Assembly: GCA_963764235.1 (NCBI GenBank)
Contig: CAVXRO010000009.1
Coordinates: 434,001-498,000, forward strand
Length of the DNA: 64,000 nucleotides
From: DATFVA01 sp963764235
GTDB taxonomy: Bacteria > Bacteroidota > Ignavibacteria > Ignavibacteriales > Ignavibacteriaceae
Direction of reading: 5' to 3'
This document shows, piece by piece, positions 25,108-35,156 of this stretch. Numbering within the stretch: the first letter of the stretch is position 1; each line of letters starts with the position of its first letter. Under the pieces are notes generated by a model. That model saw only the letters and a list, made by a program, of their open reading frames with translations. It was not told where the DNA came from and ran no database searches. A program made the translations under genes and the position numbers.

Positions 25108-27654
25108 ATGAGCATCACTGTAAAAGAAAAAGAATTTGAGCGTTCGGTAAAAAATAAGTTCAATGTTTACAACAGCCTTTTCCTTAACCTTCCGTTCCGG
25201 AGAATAAGCAATTTAGGAATGCTCATTCCCCTTATGCAGAGTGTCTTCAAAAGAGAACTTGATTCCGGCAGAGATCCGTTAACTATAATGGATTCATTCT
25301 TTGATATCCACGCAAACCTTAAATCGGAGGAGGAAAAGATCGATTTTATGTTCAGGGTTATCCAGTATATTGAGAGACAAGTAGTCTTATACGATAGTAT
25401 AGAAGATGCAGCCTTTCCCGAAATATTAAAGCTGGAGGATACCCTGTCGCTGAAGGATTATATAAATCTTTTCGATACCACTCATTCGAAGGAACAGATC
25501 TATGATACACTGTCTAACTTCAGCGTAAGAATTGTCTTTACTGCCCATCCCACGCAGTTTTATTCATACTCCGTACTCGATATCATCGCTAAACTGAGGA
25601 CCCTGATAACCGGAAATAATATCTCCGGAATGGATCTTACTTTGCAGCAGCTGGGACTGACTTCACTGGTTAATGCGAAAAAGCCGACACCCCTGGATGA
25701 GGCAAAAAATATAATCTACTTTCTCAGAAGTGTTTATTATGATGCGGCCGGTGATCTTTTTACAGAAATAAAAAGAAACGTTGCCGGCAAAAACTTTGAT
25801 AATACAAATATCATTCAGCTGGGTTTCTGGCCCGGCGGAGACCGCGACGGGAATCCATTTGTTACTTCTGATACAACAGCAGCCGTCGCGGATGAACTTC
25901 GTATGACTTTGATGAAGTGCTACTACAGGGATATCAAAGACCTTTCAAAGAAACTAACTTTCAGAGATGTACAGGAGACTGTTTCTGCACTTGCGGAGAA
26001 GCTTTCTATCTCAAGGTTTAATCCCGATGCAGTTATTAAGTATGATGAGATAATAAACCCGCTTTATTCAATAAGGAAATTGCTTACGTCAAAATATAAT
26101 AGTCTTTATGTAGATGAACTTGACAGACTCATCGACAAGGTAAGAATATTCAAAACACATTTTGCCTCTCTTGATATCAGGCAGAATCATAGTGTTCACA
26201 AAAAGACTATTGGCGATTTACTTATGAAGGAAAAGACTATTTCAAAAAGTCCGGATAATATCTCGCAGAAGGATCTTGTTTCAATCCTTGTACATAAAAG
26301 AACACGAGTTAACACCGATCAATTCAAAGACAAGCTGGTAAGCGACACGATAAAAACGATTAAACATCTTAAGCATATACAGGAAAAAAACGGTGAGGAA
26401 GGATGCTGCAGGTACATAATCAGTAATTCTGAGGATATCTATTCTGTCTTATTCGTTTATGCACTTTTAAAATGGTGCGGATGGAATAAAGGTAAGATAC
26501 CATTTGATATAATACCATTGTTCGAATCAATGGAAGGAATGAAAAATGCCGAACAGATAATGCGGGAGCTTTTTGATGTACCCAAATACCGGCAGCATAT
26601 TAAAAACAGGGGGAACAGGCAGACGATAATGCTGGGGTTTTCAGACGGAACAAAGGACGGCGGGTATCTGCAGGCGAACTGGTCCATATTTAAAACAAAA
26701 GAAAAGCTGACCACGGTTTGTAAAGAATATAATATTGAGGCAGTATTCTTTGACGGCAGAGGCGGTCCTCCTGCACGCGGAGGAGGTAAAACCCACCGAT
26801 TCTACGCGGCGCAGGGTCCCAACATTGCGAACAATGCGATTCAACTGACCATACAGGGTCAGACTATAACAAGCAAATACGGAACAAAAGAACATTTTAT
26901 GCATAATTGCGAACAGCTTCTTACAGCCGGATTATCGAACCGGTTATTTGCAGGTGAAAACATTATATCAGAAAAATCAAGAGAACTGATTGAGGAACTC
27001 GCTCAGATCAGTTATGAAAAATATAACGACCTCAAGAACCATAAGATGTTCGTACCCTATCTTGAAAATAAAAGCACGCTGAAGTATTACGGAAAGACAA
27101 ATATCGGCAGCAGGCCGACGAAAAGAGGATCGGGGAAGAAACTGGATCTGAAGGATCTGCGGGCTATTCCCTTTGTGGGTTCATGGAGTCAGCTTAAGCA
27201 GAATGTTCCGGGCTACTTCGGACTCGGTACCGCAATTAAAACACTGATTGATAAAGGCAGACAGAGTGATTTAAAGAAATTATTTAAGGATGCGGAATAC
27301 TTTAAAGTTATGATACTCAATAGTATGATGTCGCTTCTGAAATGTAATTTTGAATTGACTTCATACATTGCAAAGGATAAAGAGTATAAGGAATTCTGGA
27401 ATATACTTTACGATGAGTATATGCTTTCGAAGAAGATGACGCTGTTAATTTCAGGCTACAGCACCCTGATGGAAGAGGATCCTGTAACGAGGGATTCAGT
27501 TCAGATAAGAGAGCAGCTGGTACTTCCCCTTCTTGTCATTCAGCAGTATGCACTGCAGAAAAGAGAACAGAATACTGTCAACGCAGAAGTTTATGAAAAG
27601 ATAGTGCAGAGATCTTTATACGGCAATATCAACGCGAGCAGAAACTCAGCCTAA
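25108..27654 (+). CDS. ppc: Phosphoenolpyruvate carboxylase
   Basis: The enzyme carboxylates phosphoenolpyruvate to oxaloacetate and replenishes the TCA cycle. The catalytic His147 lies in VFTAHPTQ, and the other conserved blocks are FWPGGDRDGNPFVT (near 243), GFSDGTKDGGYLQANW (near 511) and FFDGRGGPPARGGG (near 548). The 848 residues are in the usual range. The C-terminus (NINASRNSA) differs from the QNTG terminus of E. coli and plant enzymes, so allosteric or regulatory behaviour may differ. The gene is divergent from the TPR gene and converges with the ferritin-VIT1 gene, with stop codons one base apart. A repeat structure lies just upstream of the start. Confidence 0.95.
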   Translation: MSITVKEKEFERSVKNKFNVYNSLFLNLPFRRISNLGMLIPLMQSVFKRELDSGRDPLTIMDSFFDIHANLKSEEEKIDFMFRVIQYIERQVVLYDSIEDAAFPEILKLEDTLSLKDYINLFDTTHSKEQIYDTLSNFSVRIVFTAHPTQFYSYSVLDIIAKLRTLITGNNISGMDLTLQQLGLTSLVNAKKPTPLDEAKNIIYFLRSVYYDAAGDLFTEIKRNVAGKNFDNTNIIQLGFWPGGDRDGNPFVTSDTTAAVADELRMTLMKCYYRDIKDLSKKLTFRDVQETVSALAEKLSISRFNPDAVIKYDEIINPLYSIRKLLTSKYNSLYVDELDRLIDKVRIFKTHFASLDIRQNHSVHKKTIGDLLMKEKTISKSPDNISQKDLVSILVHKRTRVNTDQFKDKLVSDTIKTIKHLKHIQEKNGEEGCCRYIISNSEDIYSVLFVYALLKWCGWNKGKIPFDIIPLFESMEGMKNAEQIMRELFDVPKYRQHIKNRGNRQTIMLGFSDGTKDGGYLQANWSIFKTKEKLTTVCKEYNIEAVFFDGRGGPPARGGGKTHRFYAAQGPNIANNAIQLTIQGQTITSKYGTKEHFMHNCEQLLTAGLSNRLFAGENIISEKSRELIEELAQISYEKYNDLKNHKMFVPYLENKSTLKYYGKTNIGSRPTKRGSGKKLDLKDLRAIPFVGSWSQLKQNVPGYFGLGTAIKTLIDKGRQSDLKKLFKDAEYFKVMILNSMMSLLKCNFELTSYIAKDKEYKEFWNILYDEYMLSKKMTLLISGYSTLMEEDPVTRDSVQIREQLVLPLLVIQQYALQKREQNTVNAEVYEKIVQRSLYGNINASRNSA

Positions 27655-27655
27655 A

Positions 27656-28768
27656 CTAAAAGAACTTTGATATAAATTCGCCGATGAAATAGCCTGCAGC
27701 GGCTATTCCAAAACCAACCACAAACATATCGAACCCGCTGCGGAAAATTCCTCTGCCGGTAAAGAAGCTTCTCGCCGCACCCACGCCGAAATGTGCCAGC
27801 ATGGCAATAGTAAAAGCGGTCAATATAGCTGCACTTCCCGTTAAAAAGAAGAACGGGAATACCGGAATAAGAGCGCCTATGGCCGTTGCCAGTCCCGTTA
27901 TCCAGCCTTCACGGAAAGGACTCATATTCGCTTCACCTATTCCCAGTTCAATCCTTACCTTCTCCTCAAGTGCCTGGGCAGGATCTTTCATCACCTCAGT
28001 TGCAAGGTTGGCCGAATCTTCCTTGCTCATACCCTTCGATTCATAAATGAGTGCGAGCTCTTCTGTTTCAAGCTCAGGCATAAGAAGGATCTCTTCCTTC
28101 TCCATTTTTCTTTCGTGATCGTATACCTCTTTCTCGCTTATTGCAGCAAGGTATCCTGATGAACCCATCGATAGGGCATCCGCGATCATTCCTGATATAC
28201 CTGAAATTAAAATTATATGCGGGGCGACAGCCGCACCGATTACTCCTGCAATAAGACCGAAGTTGGCTGTCAGTCCATCGTTAAATCCGTAAACAACGTT
28301 TCTTAATAGTCCCCCCGATTCCGAACGATGCCAGGGTTCTTCTGTGGTTCCCTTAATATCCATCAGCTTATTGGCATGCTCGGCAGAATCTTTCGCGAGC
28401 TGAAGTGCAATATCTTTTGTTTCTTTATCGGAACTTGTTTTATGCAGACTAAGATATGACCTTACTTCTTCTGCTTCCTCATTCATCAGTGCCTTAGAAA
28501 GGATCCAGGGTCCGAATCTGCTGGATAGCCATACGAGTGATTTGGCTTTAAAGGAAGGCTTCTCCTCTTTTATTTTCGCGCTGTGTTTTAATAAGAGATC
28601 ACGCCAGACCTTTATATGCTTCTGTTCTATGTCTGAAAGACGGGAATAAATATCCTTCTGCTTTGCATCAGTCTCCATCCCTGCAAGCACCTTGTACAGG
28701 TAGGATGCATCTATTTCTTCCTGTAAATGCGACTTCCAGATCGTTACTGATTTATTGTCCGCCATTCT
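27656..28768 (-). CDS. Ferritin-like/VIT1 fusion iron or manganese transporter (MbfA family)
   Basis: The protein joins an N-terminal ferritin-like diiron domain (about residues 10-150, with LQEEIDASYLY, DIEQKHIKVW and a later DSAEHANKL supplying Glu and His ligands) to a C-terminal VIT1/CCC1 transporter domain of about five membrane segments (GFNDGLTANFGLIAGVIGAA is the hallmark first helix, shown in part). Such fusions (MbfA, membrane-bound ferritin A) export ferrous iron, or are proposed to do so. The start at 28768 is chosen over upstream ATGs because AGGA lies five bases before it. It is divergent from the beta-propeller lipoprotein gene and convergent with ppc. It suggests protection from iron overload. 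Confidence 0.88.
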   Translation of the reverse strand, partial: RMADNKSVTIWKSHLQEEIDASYLYKVLAGMETDAKQKDIYSRLSDIEQKHIKVWRDLLLKHSAKIKEEKPSFKAKSLVWLSSRFGPWILSKALMNEEAEEVRSYLSLHKTSSDKETKDIALQLAKDSAEHANKLMDIKGTTEEPWHRSESGGLLRNVVYGFNDGLTANFGLIAGVIGAAVAPHIILISGISGMIADALSMGSSGYLAAISEKEVYDHERKMEKEEILLMPELETEELALIYESKGMSKEDSANLATEVMKDPAQALEEKVRIELGIGEANMSPFREGWITGLATAIGALIPVFPFFFLTGSAAILTAFTIAMLAHFGVGAARSFFTGRGIFRSGFDMFVVGFGIAAAGYFIGEFISKFF

Positions 28769-28991
28769 CATCCTGGTATTATTAAAGTGCAAAAATACGA
28801 AGAAATTGGGACTTGGCAGAACGTATGGTCCTATTCGTCTTCTCGGGAAATAAATTAATAAAGTTGCTTTTTATTATTTTTTTTTTCTATATTGTAACGG
28901 GAAGATAAAGGGATTCTGATAAAAAGTATTTGCGCTGCTATTTATTTTGAATACCCGGGAAGTTTAAACTAAAATTGTCACGGGGTTTAGT

Positions 28992-30311
28992 ATGAAGATT
29001 CTATTCTTATCTGCAGCGTTATTGATTTCCTCTCTTTTTTTATTCTCCTGCAAAAAGGAGAATAATCCCATTCCTCCTCCTGAAGAGCAGCCGCAAGTAT
29101 ATCTTACCCTGGAAGACAGAAGCTGTACTGAGGCCTGGATGAAACTGAGCACAAGCAGCCTGGCATTACCTTCAAATGTTGATCTGTACAGAGACAGCAG
29201 TCTTGTTGAAACAATAAACCTGACCTCAGAGGACACAGTCCTTTATGTTGATTCACTCCTGCCAAACCATACATACAAATACCAGTCAGTTATTCAGTCA
29301 ACCGGTCAATCAAGTAACCTGCTTAGTGTTACAACTATGGACACCACCTCCCACAATTTCTCCTTTCAGAGCTGGACATTCGGAGGGCAGGCAGGAAGCT
29401 GTGTACTTAATGATGTGGCAATAATAGATGAGAACAACATCTGGGCTGTTGGTGCGATTTATTTGCTGGATACACTGGGTCAGCCTGACCCGGATGCATA
29501 TAATCTGATTCATTGGAATGGAATTGATTGGACACTATTAAGGCTGCAATTCTATACATTTTGTGGACAACCTTCGACAGGTTCATATCCGACCAGATCA
29601 ATCCTGGCCTTCAGCGATACTGATATGTGGATAACATCCGGCTCTCAGATAACACATTTCGATGGAGTAAATCAAATAAAAACAGTATGCATCCCCGTTT
29701 CCGCAAATAAGCTTTGGGGAACCGATGATAATAATATATATGCGGTTGGGCAAATAGGTAGAATTGCCCACTATCAAAATGGTATATGGAGCAGCATAGA
29801 AAGCGGAACGGATTTGAATATAAATGATATTTATGGAGCATATAATAGAAAGACAAATGAATATGAAATATTAGCTGTCGCCGCAAATATTCTTGAAAGT
29901 TTAGATAGAAGCATACTGAAAATTGAAGAAAATATAGCAACTAATTTATCAACATTTCCTCTCAACGGAACATTAAGCAGTTTATGGTTTATAACCAATA
30001 GACGTTATTACATCTGTGGTGGAGGCATTTATCAAAAAAAATCTCTAAAAGATACTATTTGGGGAAATGATCCATTTGATTTTACTAGTTACTATACGTA
30101 TAGAATAAAAGGAGCTTCCATAAATGATATTGCAGCAACCGGAGGAGCAGGTGAGTTGCTGCATTATAATGGAATAAGCTGGAAAAGCTATATAAATCAA
30201 ACGAGCTTGACTGCAGGTAATTATTATGGATTGGATTATAAAAAAGATATAATAATTGCAGTAGGGATAGATAATCCCCAGGCAGTTGTAACAATAGGCA
30301 CTAGAAATTAA
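28992..30311 (+). CDS. Beta-propeller surface lipoprotein (locus A copy)
   Basis: The 439-residue protein has a lipoprotein signal (LLISSLFLFSCKK, lipobox Cys about residue 20), a proline-rich linker, a fibronectin-III-like domain (about 35-115, with RSCTEAWMKL) and then beta-propeller repeats marked by IDENNIWAVG, FSDTDMWITSG, DDNNIYAVG and SINDIAATGG, each followed by a HWNG/HYQNG-type strand. It is probably attached to the outer membrane and exposed. It has a decayed paralogue on the opposite strand at 49.9-50.8 kb with the same signal, the same SCTEA segment and the same propeller blades. No catalytic motif is present. A very strong Shine-Dalgarno-like AGGAAGGAGG occurs just after its stop. 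Confidence 0.82.
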   Translation: MKILFLSAALLISSLFLFSCKKENNPIPPPEEQPQVYLTLEDRSCTEAWMKLSTSSLALPSNVDLYRDSSLVETINLTSEDTVLYVDSLLPNHTYKYQSVIQSTGQSSNLLSVTTMDTTSHNFSFQSWTFGGQAGSCVLNDVAIIDENNIWAVGAIYLLDTLGQPDPDAYNLIHWNGIDWTLLRLQFYTFCGQPSTGSYPTRSILAFSDTDMWITSGSQITHFDGVNQIKTVCIPVSANKLWGTDDNNIYAVGQIGRIAHYQNGIWSSIESGTDLNINDIYGAYNRKTNEYEILAVAANILESLDRSILKIEENIATNLSTFPLNGTLSSLWFITNRRYYICGGGIYQKKSLKDTIWGNDPFDFTSYYTYRIKGASINDIAATGGAGELLHYNGISWKSYINQTSLTAGNYYGLDYKKDIIIAVGIDNPQAVVTIGTRN

Positions 30312-30331
30312 TTAGGAAGGAGGTCAAAAAT

Positions 30332-30364
30332 ATGAGTCCGCCAAATACAATAAAAGATGAGTAG
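30332..30364 (+). CDS. Ten-codon minicistron with an unusually strong ribosome-binding site
   Basis: ATG AGT CCG CCA AAT ... TAG encodes MSPPNTIKDE. It is preceded by AGGAAGGAGG seven bases upstream, the strongest Shine-Dalgarno-like match I noticed in the window. The last codon and stop overlap the left arm of the palindrome at 30359-30386, so the palindrome may have interrupted a longer gene. It may also be an untranslated relic. Confidence 0.3.
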   Translation: MSPPNTIKDE

Positions 30365-30386
30365 CGATGCGGCAACATCGCTACTC
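30359..30386. repeat. Perfect palindromic hairpin element
   Basis: GAGTAGCGATG (30359-30369) and CATCGCTACTC (30376-30386) form an 11-bp perfect stem around the loop CGGCAA. There is no T-tract, so it is not a terminator of the usual kind; it resembles a REP- or MITE-like dispersed palindrome. A longer imperfect inverted repeat (GTAAG...CAAATAA against TTATTTGCTTAC) follows at about 30388-30455. Confidence 0.7.
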
Positions 30387-30495
30387 TGTAAGTGCAAATA
30401 AGTAAGGTTGACGTGAATAATTCAGTGAATCATTCTGCCTTTTTATTTGCTTACTAAAAATATTTCATCAAATCTTAAGATGAAAGGGTTTTATA

Positions 30496-33400
30496 ATGAA
30501 AGTTAAATTTAGTAAAATAGTCTTAATAATCTTATTCGCGGGATTAGTCGGAAATACAATAGCACAAAATATCTGGGGACCCGAACAAACAACCTACAGA
30601 AGAGACATAAGAAGAAATAGGGACAGAGGATGTTTTAAGTAATGGACTTCAACCAATAAACACATTATTATATATTGGGAATGAAAATAATGTCTATAGA
30701 CGCTTAGTTTATCAATGGGAAATTCCGGACACAGAAATTCCCGATAATTCGACAATCAACAATGTAACGTTGTACTTTACATACAGTAAAAATGGACACA
30801 GCTACGAACTACCAGTTTATTTTTATTCGTTGAGTTATGACATAGTAAATCCTAATCAAATTCAGTTGAATGGAATGTGGGATGAGATGGGCTCGACAAA
30901 CATCGGTTACTTAACGGGCTCAAACAATGTTATGAATTTTGTTTCAAATAATTCAAGCAATGCTTTCAACCAGGCAGTTAGAAATGCTTTGCCAAATAAT
31001 AAGTTCATTTTAGGCATTAAATACCAAAACGAGAATCCTAATTACAATACAACGTGGTTTGTCGATAGTTATTCGATGACGTTGAGGATTGAATATACTC
31101 CTCCTCAAAAATTGGTGGTACTTGATCAAAGACTTAGTAATAATAATCAAATAGGTAAACTAAGAAAATGGGAAGGAACAGAATTCACACCTCCACCATA
31201 TATTGATCCAGGGGCATCTCTTAATTTTCCGGTAAATTCATCCCAAACTATTAAAGGTGATCAAGCTGTTTATTCCAATGAAAAATACAATAACTGGAAT
31301 GCATTGCCGGATGTAACTAATCATCATTCTTTTGATATCGATGATCAAACTAATACTTTGATATCGTATTTTACAACTACTCACCAAGGCGTAGCCATCA
31401 AAAATTCATTGGAGGCAACTACTACAACAGGAGGTAACATAAAATTTGCAGATCCCTGGTATATTGATTATGCTGATCCCTCCTTCGGAGGAAGCCCCAG
31501 GAACCGTGGAATGAAAGATACCGGGCCGGATGCTTTGCAATACAGAGAAAGAACTTCACCGTTTTACCCTGATTACAGCACTGTATATCAAAATGGGGAT
31601 GATCCTGCTCACGCATACCAGGGCGTTTTCCTGGATCAAACACCAGATCCCAATGATCCCAATAAACCTTATTACTCCGTTCAGGCAGTAAGCCCGCAGG
31701 ATATATATCTCGGGGGTAGTTTAGGAACAAGGAAGTTCTGGTTTCATAACTGGAGCGCAACAAATGCGAGTATTCAAGGTGGCATTGGTGCCGGTGTTGT
31801 GTTTACTTCCGCAGATGCAACAGTCAGTGCCATACTTAAAGGCCACCGCCTATCAAACGATCAGAATGGAATAAGCAGCGGCAGCCAGCGTAAGCTCGTC
31901 CGTACGGATAACGGTATTTACCACCTGGTATATGAATCCCTTGGTACTGTGTGGTATACTTATACGCTTACGAACAATTTCAACGGTCAATGGAGTGATG
32001 AGATAGAACTGGGTCCGGGTAAAAACCCGGCAATAGATTTTGAGGGCAATATAGTTAAGATAGTATTTGAAAGGTTCCTTCCCGGTTATGACCCCTATCC
32101 GGTAATTCGCCTGGATACTTATGAATCTGATCAGGGCGGAGGATACTCCGAATCAGGATCAGAGGATGTACTATCATCCTATCCTGCCGAATATTTCGGG
32201 AATGCAAAGCCTGTAATAGCATATACCGGCCAGGTGGTATTCATTGCCTACAGGAAAAACACATCAGGTGGTATTTACCAGAGAACACAATGGAATCTTG
32301 GCGGAAGCTGGCAGTGGGGCAGCGAAGGCCTGATTCCAAACACAAATTCATATTCCGAGAACCCTGCTGCAGCCGGGAGGACAGCCAATGTTCATCTTGC
32401 CTATGAACAGTTTAACAGCATAAACTATTTATATGCATCTGCATCGTGGCCGAACTGGGGATATTTTTATAATGAGACAATATCTACAGGCAGCGGTTAT
32501 GATTTTAATCATTCTCCCTCCATTAGTATAGCCAGGGATGATTACCCGGTTGTAAGCTGGATCGGCTACAGCAATATCGTCCCCCCTGGGACGGTCAGCA
32601 AGGGAAATGAGGTAAGCACTGATGAGTATGTTCCAAAAGTAGTGGTAAGAAGAGGGTATAATGGGAAATGGGGCTCATTTTTTAAGGCAGGCACAGATGC
32701 TGTAACAACAAATAATAACTCCCTAATATCCTCACTAACTGAAGCTACCAGGTCTCAAACGGCAGCAGCTTAACCAATATTAAAGGCCTTGTCTTTTCAA
32801 CCGCTACCGAACCATTTGATCTGGCTTTAAGCGCTACTGATTTCAGCGTAATTTTTCCTAAAGGAGAGCTGGAAAAACCAGGCGATATTGTCGAATTATC
32901 CTATGGAAGAGAGGGTGTGATAGATAAAACCGGGATCGAGTTTCTCTTTAACATAGGAGATGTTATTGTTAATGACAGCGTAATAAAGTTCATTGACTGT
33001 CCTGATACTGTTGCCTATAGTTCTCAGACGGAATTAAACGACCTGGTTAGGACAGAATCATTTGAATTAAACCCGGGATCAGAATTTTATTTTACAGATT
33101 TTTATTATGTGCTCAATCAGGAAGAAGCCGACAGTCTGCTTACCGAAGCAGATGCGGTCAGCTTTAAGGTTGAGCTTGTTAACAGCCGGACAGGGATAAC
33201 GGCAGGTACATTTGATAATATCACCTACACAAAAGAAAATCTTGAAAAGCATAATAATATAGGCTACCGGGTTGACTGCAGCAGCATAGTCCCGGGGGAT
33301 TATTTCCTGAGACTTGTAACTTCAGTAGACGGGGATGCTGAATATTACCTGGGAAATGTACAGAACACGGGTGAGGGATTAAGCAAAAGAACATATACCC

Positions 33401-33693
33401 AAATAAACTTTGACGGGACAAAGCTTCCTGAATCTTACGATTTATCCCAGAATTACCCCAATCCCTTCAACCCGGCAGCTACTATAAACTATCAGATACC
33501 TCAGACAGGATTTGTGACACTTAAGGTCTATGATATACTCGGTAAAGAAGTCGCAACACTTGTTAACGAGCAGAAGAACCAGGGAAGGTATTCAGTTAAT
33601 TTCGATGCTTCAAGACTTGCAAGCGGTGTCTACATATATCAATTAAGAGTGAACGACTTCGTAAGTTCGAAGAAGATGTTGTTACTGAAGTGA
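30496..33693 (+). pseudogene. T9SS-exported surface protein gene, interrupted by two frameshifts
   Basis: A signal peptide (MKVKFSKIVLIILFAGLVGN, cleavage after NTIAQ) begins at 30496, but the frame stops at 30642. Deleting one A from the ATAAG at 30607-30611 restores DIEEIGTEDVLSNG and reads on through a long extracellular domain to 32773. There a second disruption (about 32743-32762) separates it from the rest, which resumes as SNGSSLTNIKGLVFS and runs to 33693. The final 85 residues are a textbook type IX sorting domain: SQNYPNPFNPAATINYQI, a YDILGKEVATLV block and SSKKMLLLK. The exported body has no catalytic motif that I recognise. The corrected gene would encode about 1,060 residues. 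A partner lipoprotein gene lies upstream. Confidence 0.75.
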
Positions 33694-33722
33694 TTGCCTG
33701 AGAATAAAGGTAGAATAAGAAA

Positions 33723-33758
33723 GAGGCTGTCTTTGTGGCAGCCTCACTTTATTTAATA
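33723..33758 (+). terminator. Terminator after the T9SS-protein gene
   Basis: GAGGCTG (33723-33729) and CAGCCTC (33739-33745) form a 7-bp stem followed by the T-rich ACTTTATTTAA. The same stem sequence is used in the HU terminator at 49431, next to the second copy of this locus. Confidence 0.6.
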
Positions 33759-33781
33759 CTTATTACACAAATTTAATTCTC

Positions 33782-34912
33782 CTAATACCACAAATGGAAC
33801 TGCACCAGGAACGTATCATTCATAATCGACGGATGTTCCATTTGGAAGCGGTACTGGGGACGGATCTCAACAAAGCTGTATGGATGTACCTCAAAGCCGA
33901 CGATCAGTCTGCTTATATCATCATTCTCTCTTGAATCCAGCGGGTCGAAACGATCATACCTTACAACAGCCTCTAGTCCTTTTATAAGCCTGTATGATGC
34001 TTCTATCATTAAAGCAGTCGAAGCTGAGTCCTGTTTTACATAATTATTGGCAATATCATATTCTCCCATCAGCGTAAAATCACCTATCCCTATTCCGGCA
34101 TAACCGCCGTACATTTGTACCTGCGGAAATTTAATTCCGGACGATTGGAAAACCTGCTGCCTGAAAATTGCAACTGATCCGCCGAACATGAGTGCGGCAA
34201 CATCGGAAACAGTAGGATAAAACATTACGTTTGCAATGTAAGTCGGATCTGTAACAAAGACGTTAGGTGAGCGGGAATTTCCCACACTTGCCGTGATCAG
34301 GGCAATGTTAGAAATATACTGCCCAACTTCAACACCGCTTTCCACATAACGGGGATCGAAGATCAATCCTCTTTTCGAAGCACCCGCAGTAATTATTCCC
34401 AAGTCGCCACCCCGTGTATATGCTGTATGATCATCCAACCTGATCCCATAATTTGGCGTAAAACTTCCTCCCTTAATATACCCGTCATTAGGAAGAATAT
34501 GAGCGATCGCATAGGCTTCCCATATCTGCCATATAAAATCATATCGAGCGAATGCACTTATTTTTTCAGAAAAATCGACATTGGTATATACCGATCCCGT
34601 CATCCCCTGGAAATCAATTCTTTTGGTCGAATCGGTCATATAGAGATATCCGTTTCCCCTGATATCCATTCCGAACTGAATATTTTCATTTAATTTATTG
34701 CTCATCGGAAATTCTTTGCTGGGTCTTTCCATCGGAAGGACGTTCTTTCCGAAATTCCAGCCTCCCGAGTTCCTCATTAGTCCCCCGGTGGGATTAACAT
34801 GACAGTCTGTACAGCTTCCGCCCATCTGCAGGGCATACCTGGGCAAAGAATAAGTATTGGAAATAAAAAATAGTACCGCAGACATAAATAGCAGAACTTT
34901 GAACATTCTCAT
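33782..34912 (-). CDS. Fused monoheme c-type cytochrome and outer-membrane beta-barrel (Cyc2-like architecture)
   Basis: The 376-residue protein has a signal peptide (about 22 residues), then a single c-heme motif, Cys34-x-x-Cys37-His38, in SLPRYALQMGGSCTDCHVNPTGG, only 12 residues after the cleavage site. The remaining 320 residues alternate like transmembrane beta strands and end in an aromatic residue (VQFHLWY), as outer-membrane barrels do. A short N-terminal cytochrome fused to a porin is the architecture of Cyc2, the ferrous-iron oxidase of neutrophilic iron oxidisers, whose motif also has an aromatic-rich lead-in before CxxCH. The equivalence is by architecture only. AGGAGG lies three bases before the ATG at 34912 and nine before a second ATG at 34906. 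The dxr gene is divergent. Confidence 0.8.
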   Translation of the reverse strand: MRMFKVLLFMSAVLFFISNTYSLPRYALQMGGSCTDCHVNPTGGLMRNSGGWNFGKNVLPMERPSKEFPMSNKLNENIQFGMDIRGNGYLYMTDSTKRIDFQGMTGSVYTNVDFSEKISAFARYDFIWQIWEAYAIAHILPNDGYIKGGSFTPNYGIRLDDHTAYTRGGDLGIITAGASKRGLIFDPRYVESGVEVGQYISNIALITASVGNSRSPNVFVTDPTYIANVMFYPTVSDVAALMFGGSVAIFRQQVFQSSGIKFPQVQMYGGYAGIGIGDFTLMGEYDIANNYVKQDSASTALMIEASYRLIKGLEAVVRYDRFDPLDSRENDDISRLIVGFEVHPYSFVEIRPQYRFQMEHPSIMNDTFLVQFHLWY

Positions 34913-34972
34913 AAACCTCCTAAGCGAAATGAATTATTTAACGATCTTTGGTGTTTTAATCTAAATAGTGTT

Positions 34973-34990
34973 TGTGATAAAATCATCACA
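34973..34990 (-). promoter_or_regulatory. Palindromic operator candidate upstream of the cytochrome-porin gene
   Basis: TGTGAT (34973-34978) and ATCACA (34985-34990) are a perfect inverted repeat with a 6-bp spacer, about 60 bp upstream of the cytochrome-porin start. The half-site resembles CRP/FNR-superfamily and Rex boxes, but the spacing (TGTGA-N8-TCACA) fits none of the classical consensus sites exactly. Confidence 0.4.
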
Positions 34991-35156
34991 CATTAAGTAA
35001 ATTGTAAACTTTAATTTCTTAAATAGTAATTTCAGACAAAAAAAAGTGCCGTTAAGTTATCCTTTTTAAAAAAAGTCCGCAGCGGAAAACCTGCGAAATA
35101 CATTGCTATAAAAGGCATACTTAGTTACTTTTATTGTCTATTTTTAAATAGTTAGA

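Noticed and set aside
34973..34990. Calling the palindrome a CRP or FNR site
   Set aside because: The spacing between TGTGA and TCACA is eight, not six, and it lacks the FNR TTGAT-N4-ATCAA form, so only a generic palindrome is reported.
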